From contig OX442315.1 of the NCBI GenBank assembly GCA_949358305.1, positions 22,904,427 through 22,968,426 on the forward strand: a DNA stretch of 64,000 nt. Reading direction: 5' to 3'. This DNA is from Strigamia acuminata. Taxonomy: Eukaryota > Arthropoda > Chilopoda > Geophilomorpha > Linotaeniidae. Both the position numbers and the translations under genes were made by a program. Below the pieces are notes generated by a model. That model had not been told where the DNA came from. It ran no database searches and saw only the letters and a program-made list of their open reading frames with translations. The stretch's first letter is position 1. Each line of letters opens with the position of its first letter. Shown one piece after another: positions 1-12,001 of the stretch.

Positions 1-43
1 TATCCAGTAGTTAATATGAAGGATAAAAGTGATTCATCTCCAA
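1..43 (+). other. Possible alternative first exon of the abLIM gene
   Basis: The first bases read open in frame through an ATG at 16-18 and end in a strong donor (A|GTAAGTAT at 43/44). The exon ends in phase 1, the phase needed to join the first LIM exon at 2178, giving the short N-terminus MKDKSDSSPS ahead of the LIM domains. It may be a distal first exon, or part of an exon extending left of the window, since no in-frame stop precedes the ATG. Splicing to 2178 is inferred from phase and position only. Confidence 0.4.
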
Positions 44-901
44 GTAAGTATCAGCGTGAGTAATAATTGGTGGGAACTTGATCGATTGGTATCGAAAGTG
101 AAATTTAAAACGCAATTATTATTTTTTTTTTTGAAAATTGTGAAAGGAATTGGTTACCGATTTCAATGTTGTCCTTCACAGGTATTTCTCAATCGTGGGG
201 TTGAGGAAATGATTTTTTTTTTTTTTTTTTTAATTTTTAAAATAGAAGTAATGTTTTGCTTGAATGCCGTTTTCAAGGAAAGGAATTTGTAATGGAAATT
301 GGAAATGGTGAAGTTCAAATTTCAATTGAAATGAAAAGAAAAATGTCTAACCGCTTTTAAGATCATTGAAAATCATGAATGGTTTAAGAAACTCGAGGGA
401 GGCAACTCAAGTTCAATGGCCAAAGTTAAAACCAACTTAAAATACATTGTCCGTTATTTAGTAAAGCTAGTTTGGTGAAAAAAAGGTTCTTTGTGTAACA
501 GGAAGTCTCTGACGGTTGACAAGGAAAAAAAAAAGATGAATGAAATTACCAGGTGTTTGACCGAAAAAGAGGCCCAAAAATTATATATATATATTTTTTT
601 TTTTAAATTTTAGTTTGGAAGAAATAGGAAAGGAAGATAAAAAACACTTTAAAAATACTTACCGGTACTCCCCCTTTCCAAAAAAATTATAAAATTTAAA
701 GTATTTATTTATTTTATATGATTTTTAGCTATTCAAAAGCGATAAACATGAAATTAGAGCGTTTGTTGTGTCTGGAATAATTTGACTTCACCTATTGCTC
801 AAAATCTAAACATAGAAATGATGTAAAGGAAGCCTGGGAGGCAATTTATTTAGTACTGGACAGTGAAAAGAAAGAAGGAAAAAAAATGAAGCGCGTATGC
901 A

Positions 902-959
902 TGAGTCATGCGTATGGCATGCGTAGCTTGATCAAGGTACAAAAGTCCCAGTGACGTCA
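902..959 (+). promoter_or_regulatory. AP-1-like and CRE-like sites upstream of abLIM exon 1
   Basis: TGAGTCA at 902-908 matches the AP-1 consensus and the perfect palindrome TGACGTCA at 952-959 matches the CREB/ATF consensus. They lie 162 and 111 bp upstream of the ATG at 1070, where a proximal promoter would be expected if that exon is a transcription start. No TATA box is apparent. Site matching alone does not show binding. Confidence 0.35.
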
Positions 960-1069
960 AGATGTCAGTAATGTTATTTAACTAGTTTTTTGTGAACGAT
1001 TAACTTCAGTTCACGTCTGGCATTCTTACGCTGTCGATGAATTGTATTTAGTGTGACTCAGGAATCAAA

Positions 1070-4000
1070 ATGGCTATTGGATCTGGTGAGTTGAAAGGAA
1101 TGTTATTTAGTAATGCTTTAATAAGGAAGGATAAATCACGTTGTGGTATATTTTTCGGGCTTTTCATGTTGGAGTTTTTTTATGTTTGAAAAATAATTGC
1201 ACGTTACGATAAAAACAACCCTTTTTTCTTGTTTTTTCTTGTTTTTTTTAAATTAAAAGAAGGCGATAACGAAACAAGAGCGTTTAATAAATGTTTTTTA
1301 TCACCTGCAGTTAAAACTCAAGGTCACTTTGATCCACACTCGACATTAATGGCAGAAATGCCAGTGCTGGAAAAAAATATTTGCATCTTTATTTTTGAAA
1401 TTAGATTTTTTTTCTGGTGCTTTTCAGACACGACCCCCAGGAATGTATTTTTTCTTTTTTGAGGGGAGTGGAGACTGAACAACACTAAACTTTAAGTTTG
1501 TAGCTGATTGGTAGGGAGTGTTGAGTGATGGATTTCATCTTTGGAACACCAGATGAGCCCATTTATTTGCTTGCCCTAGTTGCAAATGTTGTGGTGGTCT
1601 GGGAGCTCTTATTATCCACTTTGATGAGATCACTTCCCTTTACACTGACTCTCTGTAATGGGGTGACGGAATAAAGAGCATTTTGTGTTTTTATAGCATG
1701 AACTTATGGGAATTTGGGAGGGGAATGGGTCGTTGTTAGTCCGTCTTATCTGTCACTCGTCTGTGTACAGCAAGTCCTTGAACTTGGTGAGATCATCGAT
1801 GAGCTATTTATACAGAAAGGCAAATGCTAAATAATTATTCTAATGCATTTCAATTCTCGAGCGAGCGAGATAATATTTTTTGATTTGAATTCTCCACCCA
1901 CATGTGCCAGTCTGGAATGTGGGGATGAAAAGAGCAAAATACATCACCCAGAGCAATGGAACATCTTGCATGACATTTACGCAACACATGTTTAAGTTGG
2001 TTATTTGTATATTGCATTTAGTAAACATTAGGTTTTCGTGTTTGACGTAATTTGCTTTATCCGAAGCGAGAGATGTGTTTGGTTTGTTGAGTCAACACTG
2101 GAAAAATATTGAGAAGTGATTTGGAAAAGAACAAAATTAATAATAATTTTTATTTTTATTTTTCTGTTTTCTTTTAGGTAAAGCAGCGTGTGCGAAATGC
2201 AACAAGAAGTGTTCTGGAGAGGTATTGAAAGTGCAAGACAAATATTTTCACATTGATTGTTTCAAGTGTAAAAGTAAATATGAGTTGTTTTTTTTAAATT
2301 ATTTTTTTATATTTGAGAATAATTGTTAAACAATTTTTGTTTCTTTTTTAGTATGTTCGTCTTCGCTGGCCCAGGGTGGATTCTTTTATAAGGACCCCGA
2401 CTATTATTGCTCTACTGACTATCAAAAATTGTTTGGCACAAAATGTGGGGCGTGTGGAGAATTTGTTGAAGGAGAAGTAGTTACAGCTTTAGGAAATATT
2501 TATCATCAAAAATGTTTTGTCTGCGCTCGATGCAGGTATTTAAAAAAAAAATTGGAATTTTTAAATAAGAAGGAAAAAAAATGGCCATTATCTTATCGGT
2601 ACCTGACTGCTGGACTGATTTCTGTAGTTTGTTATAATTTATAGTGCTAATAAACTCAGGTTATCAGAAGCTGATTTATACGTTAGCGGTCAAAGTGTAA
2701 ATATTCTATTCAATTGAATTCAAGGTCAACTTTTTTTTTCTTTGCAATATTAATTAGATTTATAAAACTGTCATACACCTAAACTATTTCGGAATTTTTT
2801 TTTCGATAGGCAACAATTTCCATCTGGGGAACGTGTGACATTCACTGGCAAAGAATGCCTTTGTCAGAAGTGCATTAACATACCAATAGTAACTTCACAA
2901 TCGCCACAGATGTCGCCAAGTACTGCTGGGCCTCGTAAGAGATTTGTTTGTATTTGCTGTCCTGTTGTGCTAATAGAAATGTACTTTTAGAATGTGCTGG
3001 ATGCAATGAAGAATTGAGGGAAGGACAAGCCTTAATAGCATTAGATAAACAATGGCATGTGTGGTGTTTTCGATGCCACACATGTTCTGCTGTCCTTCAT
3101 GGAGAATACATGGGAAAGTCAGTGGAAAATCTCCAATTTGTAAATTATTATTATTTAATAAAAACCATTTTTCTTTAATTTAGGGATGGAGTTCCATTTT
3201 GCGAGAAAGATTACCAACAACAATTCGGCGTTAAATGTGCACATTGCAATAGATTCATAGCGGGAAAAGTTCTTCAGGTAAAATTGCAATTGTTTATTTT
3301 TTTATTATATTATACCGTATGTTATAAATAAAAATGATATTTCTAAATAATCCTAGGCTGGAGATAACCGCCATTTTCATCCAACATGTGCACGTTGTTC
3401 GAAGTGTGGAGATCCATTTGGAGATGGAGAAGAAATGTATCTCCAAGGTTAGGATTAAGATAGAGTCGAAACTAAGTGTTATAATGATTTAATATTTACG
3501 CTGGACATTATTAATAATAGGTACGGCTATTTGGCATCCACGATGCGGACCAGGGCCAAATGTTGGTACCGAAAATGGCCAAGTGATTGATGGAGAACAG
3601 AGAGAAGACGGAGTTGTTAGTGATTTGAGTGGACAGGTATGTTTCTGGAAAGAATAAAAAGCGGGCCTAGTCGATGTGCAATTTGATAAATCTACGTATT
3701 TTTATTAAATTAATAGTGGCATGTTTTTAAATTCATTTGATTTATTACATTTTTGTTGCAAACATTTATAAATTCAGATTGACGCTACCACATAGTATTT
3801 ACCATTTAGTTTTTAATTTGCTGATTTGCATGACATTTATTTGAGTTTTTTTTAAGTTTTCGTGCTTGTTGTTGACATTGTTTTGCAGTTACCTTATCGG
3901 TCTAGTAGTAGTACTAGTTTCTCCAGTTCCCGATCTGCGAGTCCCTATAACAGTCTAACGAGAAAGGTTGGTAAATAGAAATATTAGATAACTAATAATA

Positions 4001-7000
4001 ATTTTTAATTCGAATTTATCGCTTATTTTTGAAAGTTTTGTGTTTTTACAATTTGTTTGCTTGTTAATTTAATTTATTGTTTAAGCAAATTGGATTATAA
4101 CTAGATAATTTAAATGTTTAAATCTTTTATTAGTACATTCGGATAGGAAGTCCAGGACTATATCGTGACTATCAGGAATCACCAACTCTCCGTTACCCGG
4201 AAATTGACATTACACGAATTTACACGTGTAGTTATCTGACTGCCGAACCAACACTTGGCTATTTGAAACGCCCTCTCGAACCCCGACCTCCAAAATCACC
4301 TCAATTTCATAGGCCTCCAGGTAACTATGATTTTTATTTTTATTTTTATTTTGTTATTGAGTGTTCATTAATGTAAAAATTTACTTGGTAAAGAGTCGAC
4401 TGGGCGCAGAACGCCAAATTTAAAAATTGGGGGACCAAAACCAGGAATGAAAGTTTTAGTTGCCACGATGCAATCGTCTACTCCTCGACCACGATCGCCA
4501 CATATGAATAACGAAGAACCAATCGAATTGGCCCATTTTCCAGGAGCACAACCTCCAAAACCGAATGAACAACCAAAAATTGAACGAGACGACTTTCCAG
4601 CACCACCTTTTCCGTACACCGACCCAGAACGAAGAAAACGTTGGAGTGATACGTACAAAGGCGTAGAAATTTCTGACGACGAAGAAGAACCATCGCCAAA
4701 TGAAGATCCACAGTTAAAAAAGGAAGAACAGGAGTTGACTAAGATTGCAACTGGAATCGGCAAAGTACGTAGTCGGAGCATTTTGGTTTTTGTCTTAATG
4801 ATTTTGATTTTATTGATTGTCATGAATATTTCAGGTGTTTTTGCAAAACGTTAAAGAACGAGAAAAATTACGACAATGGAAAATGACACATTTAGATCCA
4901 CGAAATGCTTCACGAACGCCGTCAGCAGCCAAGGAACCTGCGTATAGACTTCGTTACGGTAATCCAATAAATGCCTGTAAGTTACAATTAAATTTGAGTT
5001 AATTATTTAGAGGTAATTGTTACGATTGTCATTTTAAGCACCGTCTCGTAACATGGAGCGGCCGCGTCCGTGGGAAGAAGATGAGTTCGACAGAGGTTCG
5101 AGTTATCGTTCATCAACTGGAAGATCTGTTGGAACCATTCCTTGTTATAATGGTATTGCACACATTTCAAATTAACATTGCTTTGCATTTAGAATATTTA
5201 CATTTATTGTAAATTGAATTGGATATTTTTAGTTTTTGCAAATAGAACATCCAGTTTGTATCAGGATTATGGTACAATAATTACAAAATTATTATTATTT
5301 TTAGTTAAAAAATTAAATTTTTAAAATTATCGAAGTAAAAATGTTTTTATTTCGAAAGAGTTATGCTCGTAATTAAATAGCAGTGTTCTGGCTGGGACTC
5401 TTGATTCAAGAGTCAAGAGAAAATTTTAAAAATGAAGCTAGAGTCAAAAGTCGAGAGTTTCTGACGAAAATTTGACTTTATGTGGAAAAATGTATTAGTT
5501 TGCACGTAAAAGAATAAACTGATTCTAGCTTCTGAACCGATGAATTTGATTAACTATATAAAATAATCATGCAGCTGGTTCATGTCTGCCTGGAACAGTT
5601 TATTCTATTAAATGTTTCGTTTTAGTTCATTACATATGCAAGTTGTGGGCATATATTGATTTTAATTAGCCTAAAACAACCCACTTGTGAGTGATTTCAT
5701 GGATATCCTGGAACGTTGAGTCATTCGTATAATATTCTGCACACAGTTCTCTCTCATAAATATAGCTAATAACCAGCCTTTGTTTGTTACCAAGTTTTAA
5801 GAACTTTCTAATTATTATAGATTATCAAACAGATAAAATTTGAAACTGCTATAATTGTGAGTGTAATTCTTCTAATAACAACATTTATTTTTTAATTTTT
5901 ATTTTGCAATTAATTGTGTGTATAATCGTACGTAAAGGAAGTGCAAAATAGCAAAACGTGCGGCAATTGCATTGCAGTACATAGTTACCAACAAAATTCC
6001 AAATTATATTCACAAATTAAAATTAAATTAACGCAACTTCCAAAGGTACGTATGTATATCTACGTACCGATAATCAGGAAAAATGAATGCAATACACGAT
6101 TGCCACTTATTGCCATGCATGTGTTTCCATTATGCCACCAGTTGTTTCCTCTCTACGCCCAGTTCCAAAACCTGGTTATGGGCTCGCTCCTAAGTCGGCG
6201 ACGTTGCCGGCTGCTGGAAGGAATGGAGGACTTCTCGTAAGTACACAACACAATGGACAATGATTATTGACCGAACAATCATTCTGTTAACATTTAACCA
6301 CTTTATTAACATGTTATTATAGAATTGTTGAAGTTAGTTTAAAAACTACACGTTACTTAAACAAGCTTAAGCAATCACACATTCTTCTTTACCAAACAAC
6401 CGAGCTGAAATTCAAAATTTAATTTTAATTGTACGTTTAAATTACGAACGGACTTTGTTGTTTGGCCTTGTATGTGCATTTTTTTGTCACATGGTAATTC
6501 AGACCTCATATTGACGCTTGGGATTTTTATTTTTTCTAATGCTTTCTTATATTTTTCTTTCATCTCTTTTATTTACATCATAATTGACAGTTGTCTCAGC
6601 GCTGCGACACATCCCCAAGCCAGGTTATGGCCTAGCTCCTCAATCAAGTATATTTGCTTATTCGGGCAGATATGGGGGAAGTGTCGGGGTGCTTCCAGTA
6701 AGTAGCTTAGTAGGTCAAACAGTTTTGCATCATCAAATGTGTGTTTAAATTTCTTCATCTTTTCACTCGTCTTCGTCTATTTCTTTTTTTTTCTCTTAAA
6801 CTAAAATCTTGTATAAATAACACGTCTTATTAACTAACAATTTCATTTAACCTTCACTGTAGCTTAAGTAGATGTCGTAGCACGGGTTTGTTCTTGGACA
6901 AATTTACTGTTTAGTAATTTAATTATTGGATGAAATACAAGTTGCATGATTATTTGTAATTTTAAGAAACTCTATACCGTATGCTCTTACATTGAATTAT

Positions 7001-8790
7001 ATTCTGCTTGATTAGTGTTAATTGATTGTCAAGGTATAAAAAATAATTTTTACTTTCTTCGTATACGGTATGCGATATAAATGTAATAAAGATCTTGTAG
7101 AAAGTTACATAGCATAGCATAGCATAGCATAGCATAGCTTAGCTCTATTAACTATATTCTTGAGAGATTTTTATTACAAAATCTGTGAAACGACTCTTTT
7201 AAACTTTTGCATTTGATGCACAGAAATAACCGGAAGTGCTGTTAATTTGCTAGTCATTGTAACAACAATTATATTTAATGATAAGTTTCAGGTTCAAATT
7301 CAATGTTAACATTAATTATTATATGGATAATGGCGTAGAAATGACGTAGATATGCAGTATGTCATTATCTAATCTCTGAAAGTAATTAACTGATGATGTG
7401 TTTGATGCCATGATTACAAATGGCACAAAAAATTTCCATTTGTACCTTGAAACCAGATTATGTTGTGTGCAATGCAAAACCAAATCAGCAGAAAATACGT
7501 GGGAATCATATTTCTGCTGCAATCATCGTCAATAAAACAATTACAATTTTATTATACAACATTTTAAGCAATCATTTTTAATAGGATTGGATTGGTTTTA
7601 TTGTCAATTGCAATTTGCAAAGTTGTTTCACGAGACAAACTTTTAATTTCCAAACTTCCTGACCTTACGAATTTTTCTTTCTTTTAAAATAAAGGAAGAG
7701 TATGCCTATGACCACGGAGATTCGACTCAAACCCCTGATTTCAGTAGCGGAAAGTCTGACAGTAAGTACAAGTACAACCGTACTTTATTAAGTCTTTATT
7801 GTTCGCGTAATATTATTGCTTCGGTTCCCAGCTTTCACTGCAAATTATTTTATTTTTATTTTTCTGTTGTTTTCCTATACCTTTTTGTTTTATCGTTTCG
7901 TATCTTGCTTTTTACAGTCTCTGCCACTTCTCTCACTGATAATGAGAAGAACGTGGTAAGTTTGTTTTGCTTTTTTTTAAACTGGATTGTTTTGATGTCT
8001 TGTTTTTTGCATGTTGTCCAAACTAGACTTGAATTAATGAAGTTTTGTTTAAAAAATTGGTTTTCTGAATGTTTTTTAAAGAAATTGTTTTGTTTGTAAT
8101 TATATCCTAGCTTTAAGTGCTTTAAGTATTCTGAGAAATTTGAAATAATAAATATATAAAAATTATATTCCGATATCCACATATCAAAGCAATCTTCAGT
8201 TTAAAACACTAGAAGGATTCTCAGACTGCTTAGCATCATGCATGTAAGTTCTGTTGCATTTGCAGAGTCCCAATGAACTGCGAACTGTAACTTATTCTGG
8301 CGGTTTTGGTGGTTTGCGTTACGCCTCCTACAGCCCTCACTTTCGTCGTTCACTCCCTAACATGGCTCAAATATCAAACGAGCCTCAAAAGGTAGTTTTG
8401 TTGCAAGCATTTTTATTTTATTATTGTTATTTTGTTTTGAGAATGTTATAATGTTAATTAATACTAATTATTTCAATCAGCGTTTATTTTGCTTTGAATT
8501 TTTTTATTCATTATTTTATTTTTTTTGCAGATTTATCCGATTCATCTCCTAAACACGAATAACTATCGTTTGCCTGCCGACGTTAATCGCAATCGTTTAG
8601 AAGTGAGTATCTAATGCAAATACTGGTATACTATTGTTGCCGAGGAAACGTTTTAATTTGGTTTATTTTGTTGCAGAATCATTTATCTAATGAAGATTTT
8701 GAAAATGCCTTTCACATGTCTAGGGTAGACTTTCATCGTTTGCCCGAATGGCGTCGCAACGAATTGAAGAGACGTGCAAAACTATTTTAA
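1070..8790 (+). CDS. unc-115: Actin-binding LIM protein (UNC-115/abLIM), four LIM domains plus villin headpiece
   Basis: Scaffold linking zinc-binding LIM modules to F-actin; family members act in axon guidance and actin remodelling. Exons: 1070-1085, 2178-2273, 2352-2535, 2810-2934, 2991-3117, 3184-3277, 3357-3447, 3521-3636, 3889-3966, 4134-4320, 4394-4764, 4835-4976, 5039-5152, 5233-5271, then 6142-6236 or 6591-6697, 7695-7761, 7918-7955, 8266-8391, 8531-8602, 8677-8790. All junctions keep frame and are GT-AG, giving 763 or 767 aa. LIM domains begin at about residues 10, 69, 142 and 201 (CAKC, CGAC, CAGC, CAHC). The middle has the family block FPAPPFPYTDPERRKRWSD. The C-terminal 36 residues are a villin headpiece ending KRRAKLF, the usual C-terminus. 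Exons 9 (78 nt) and 14 (39 nt) are in-frame cassettes. The ATG at 1070 was chosen because it precedes LIM1 with a phase-1 donor. Introns over 300 bp (1086-2177, 5272-6141, 6698-7694, 7956-8265) hold nothing beyond the items listed separately. Confidence 0.93.
6142..6236 (+). other. abLIM exon 15a (mutually exclusive copy 1)
   Basis: The acceptor CCACCAG precedes the exon and the donor is CTC|GTAAGT. It enters in phase 1 and leaves in phase 0 (95 nt). The peptide starts VVSSLRPVPKPGYGLAPK and then runs into an A/G-rich stretch. It closely resembles exon 15b 354 bp downstream, so the two are a tandem exon duplication. Confidence 0.85.
6591..6697 (+). other. abLIM exon 15b (mutually exclusive copy 2)
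   Basis: The acceptor is TAATTGACAG and the donor CCA|GTAAGT. It enters in phase 1 and leaves in phase 0 (107 nt). The peptide starts VVSALRHIPKPGYGLAPQ, nearly the same as exon 15a, then diverges into an S/Y/G-rich tail four residues longer. Using both copies (202 nt) or neither would shift the frame of the villin headpiece. Confidence 0.85.
7108..7137. repeat. (GCATA)n microsatellite in abLIM intron
   Basis: About six tandem copies of CATAG/GCATA, followed by a degenerate copy, inside the intron between exons 15b and 16. It is a simple repeat with no evident function. Confidence 0.85.
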
Positions 8791-11073
8791 AATTAAAAAT
8801 TTCTTCTTAATGCTTTGCATTATTATTTTTATTATCGGACTAATCTAAAGTCAAAGAACCTAAGCTTGAGGCAACGATAGAGAAAAGGGAATTTGAAGTT
8901 TTGACGGTATCGAGAAGTTTGATACGGACTACACTTGTTAGAAACATATAAACACTGCTTTTCAATCCTTTCTGTCTGGACTTATGCTTTTATTGTAACA
9001 AGAACGATTTATGTCTACTCTTATTTTGTGGTATTTGAGTTGTACCGAGAGTTTATTTCTTAAAGTTATAATTTTATATATTTCATGGTGGTAGATTCGA
9101 GTCAATTTTGTAAGTAAAATTTAAATGACGAAAACGTTAAACTTTTGTACAGAGTAATTCTTATATTGAGGGTTTTATTTGGTTTTCTGATTATTTTATC
9201 AAATTGTCAATTTAAAATTAACGTAGAAGTCAAACTTCTTGTTTCATTGATTTTAATTCTTAAAAAATGGTTTTAGTTATTGACAAATTAATATATAATA
9301 ACTTATCTGCATTTTTTAAGCAACAGATTTAAATGGTGCTGAATTTTGTGAAAAGTAGTACTCGTCTTGCTGCATTTGTACTCGCAAGGAAACAATTTTC
9401 GAAAATAGTCGCTTTTATGTATGTGAGACAACACATTTATAATGTTTAATATATAAAAGCTTGAGATTACAGATCTGTATTTTAAAAAAAAAATACTAAT
9501 TTTTTTGTTTAATATTTTAACGAAAAGACTTTAGACTGATAGTGTTGACAAATTGAATTATGCACACTGGACTTAGTTATCTAGATAATTATAATTCAAA
9601 GCAAAAAGTAAAAATAAATGAATAATTTAATCAGTTTTATTTTAGTGAAAATTGAATATTTTTGGATGCTTTCGAATTAATTGTAATCAAGAACTTTGTA
9701 AGAGATGTCAAAGTCAAATTGGTTTTCAATTAAACAAGACAATTATTTTGTTTATAAAAAAATTTATTTACTAATATTATAAGGATAATATTAATGCACA
9801 CTACAAATTGTTTTTTATTTTTAAATGAAACTCTGTTGCTGTTTGTGGTTTTTAAGCTTGTGTGAGTGTGACTGTAAATTTTTGTGTATTATTTTGCTGT
9901 TTAGTGTTTTTAATTTTTTCACTAAAAGTATTAAGCAAATCAGATATTTTGTTGAAACATTTCAATCTTATAAATTAAGATGTATTTGTAAGTGCAATTA
10001 ATATATTCTCAAATTTCCATTGGATTTATAACATTATTTATTTTTAAAAAATCAAAGCTAAAGATTTTTATTGGTTTTTTGCATTATAAATAAATAAATA
10101 AAGCTGCATTGATGAATTGTATTTGTAATGCTATAACTACGCGTCAGTTGTCTTTGATTGTACATTACACCTAGGTCACTTTCACAATCAGTTGGTGTAA
10201 CACAATGTCTATGTAACACTTTGGATGTATCAGCAAAATCTTGATATATTTCATCCTTTAAGATAAGAACGCTTTTTTTCCAGCAATTATGAATTTAAAT
10301 TTGGGCTAAACCCCCAAGTCGAAAGCCTTGGCTTTATTACAATATTCTGCCCTTTTCCTTTACATTTTAACATTTTTCCTCATTCGTATTGACATAAATC
10401 AGTTGTTATTACTGAAATTTGTTTGTCCTACTTAAAAGCGACTAAATTTTTTGAAATTGCAACTTTCGTTATTTTTTAATGTACTTACCGTACTCACTTT
10501 TAAAAAGTATTAAAAATTCATATCATGTGCACAATGAGATACTTCGTGATTCGCCATCACAATTCGTAATTACTGCATCAATGGCATTAACTTCCCTGCA
10601 AGGTTCTACAGAAAAAAAGTCACGCTTTGACAAGAGACGTTTATTGCAAGCGATTTCTTCATATAACCATATGTAAGCCATATGTCATTTAGATTTGTTG
10701 TAGTATTGTTTAAACTTTACAAGTTGTTAATTTGTTATCATTCGTATTAATCAGGACGAAAGGAGATAGGCTTATTCCTGCCTTGTCTAAAATGATTTAT
10801 TACCAAGGTCTTTTTTTATCTGTAAATGACACACCCAATTATCAGTAATTCCATTTATTAAGTAAATCATTATTACAAAACAATTACAAAATGAGGTGCA
10901 ACGCATAACATGATGACAATTAAAAAAAAAGTTTAAATAATTATTTTTATTTTTATTTTTTGTTTTCTGCTGTTTAAAGCCAAACGCTCACAATATGCTG
11001 CTATTTAACGAATTGGTACGTATGAAATAAAATCGTTTTACATGAATATCTTCCTTTCTATGTGCTTCGTTCA
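8791..11073. other. abLIM 3' UTR and convergent intergenic region
   Basis: AT-rich and without coding exons. Poly(A) signals in abLIM orientation are AATAAA at 9613-9618 and a run beginning at 10089, so the 3' UTR may be 0.8-1.3 kb. On the other strand TTTATT around 10940-10955 gives a plausible AATAAA for the Gly/Tyr-rich gene. The two genes converge here. Nothing else recognised. Confidence 0.5.
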
Positions 11074-11942
11074 TTAAAATCCACTTCTCGATCCTGTACT
11101 GGTTACTGATGGACGATTTCCGGTGGAAGATGGAAAGCTGCTTCCTGAACTGCTGCTCGTCGGATATGAACTTCCAGAACTTCCAGTCGGGTAAGATGCT
11201 GTTCCTAAGCTAAATGTAGACGTTCCGTATGGACTTTGATTTTGGTAACCAGTATTTCCGTACGGGTTATTCATCCCTGCTCCCCCATACAAATTAGATT
11301 GGCCGTAGGGAGAATACTGGGGATACCCGTAACCTTGCATTCCTGGGTAACTACTACCAACCATCGAATGTCCGTAAGGGGATTGTTGGCCATACGTCTG
11401 ATAGGGATTGTAGGTTCCTTTGTTATACCCCATTCCAGGTGTCATGCTTCCGTAATACCCTCCGCCGTACGATCCATAACTAGATCCGTACCCCGGAGTT
11501 CCACCGGAGCTGCCATAACTTCCATAACTTGGATAGCTTCCATAACTTCCGTAACCTCCTCCTGCTCCTCCTCCATAACCTTGCTGCTGGTACGGATTAC
11601 TGCCGTAACCGCCGTAATTTCCGTAGTTACTGTATGGAGAGTAGCCGCCTCCGACAGATGGGTAGCCACCTAAACCGTAACTGCCGTACGATCCAGTGCC
11701 GTAATAATTGCCATAACCGGGTTGTTGGTATTGACCGTACTGGTGATATTGTTGTTGAGGTTGGTACGGATTATACTGTTGTTGCTGGCCATAGCCATAA
11801 GACGGATAGTTGTTGCCAAAGCACCGGCTCACTTCGCTTAGAAAGATGAGGAATGTCTGAAATCGAGGTGCTTTTTGTACAATTTGATTTGAAAAGTTAT
11901 AAAGATGTAATATCTTACCAGAAGACACAGAAGGAACTTCAT
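11074..11942 (-). CDS. Secreted Gly/Tyr/Gln/Ser-rich low-complexity protein
   Basis: Two coding exons: 11942-11919 and 11856-11074, joined over a 62-bp GT-AG intron, give 268 aa. Exon 1 encodes only MKFLLCLL. The junction completes a typical signal peptide (MKFLLCLLTFLIFLSEVSRC), which is why this start is preferred to the longer open frame beginning at 12033. The mature protein is about 85% low-complexity: an NPYQPQQQYHQ segment, then GSYGSYG, YGGYG and NPYQ/SPYG units, ending in an S/T/G/P-rich tail. Acidic residues are nearly absent. Short PYGxS and NPYG motifs recur without a fixed period. Composition resembles structural or adhesive secreted proteins (cuticle, shell, silk or mucus). I recognise no family, and low-complexity sequence does not identify function. 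Confidence 0.85.
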
Positions 11943-11993
11943 GTTTCTTAGTGTAATGTCTTGAACTTATTACCCGAGGTTTGTAATTTCGTG

Positions 11994-12001
11994 CTTTTAT
12001 A
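11994..12001 (-). promoter_or_regulatory. TATA box of the Gly/Tyr-rich gene
   Basis: TATAAAAG on the minus strand lies 52 nt upstream of the start codon at 11942. Transcription would start about 30 bp downstream, leaving a very short 5' UTR. This supports the two-exon signal-peptide model over an upstream start. Confidence 0.7.

Noticed and set aside
4368-4823. 151-codon minus-strand frame
   Set aside because: Antisense shadow of abLIM exon 11, which is firmly identified by family motifs.
5941-6240. 99-codon frame ending in exon 15a
   Set aside because: Only its last part (from 6142) is exon; the upstream part is intron, and exon 15b has the same acceptor position relative to its peptide.
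11236-11849. Long open frames on both strands (11236-11673 and 11529-11849 plus; 11442-11669 minus)
   Set aside because: They are shadow frames of the repetitive Gly/Tyr-rich coding sequence on the minus strand.
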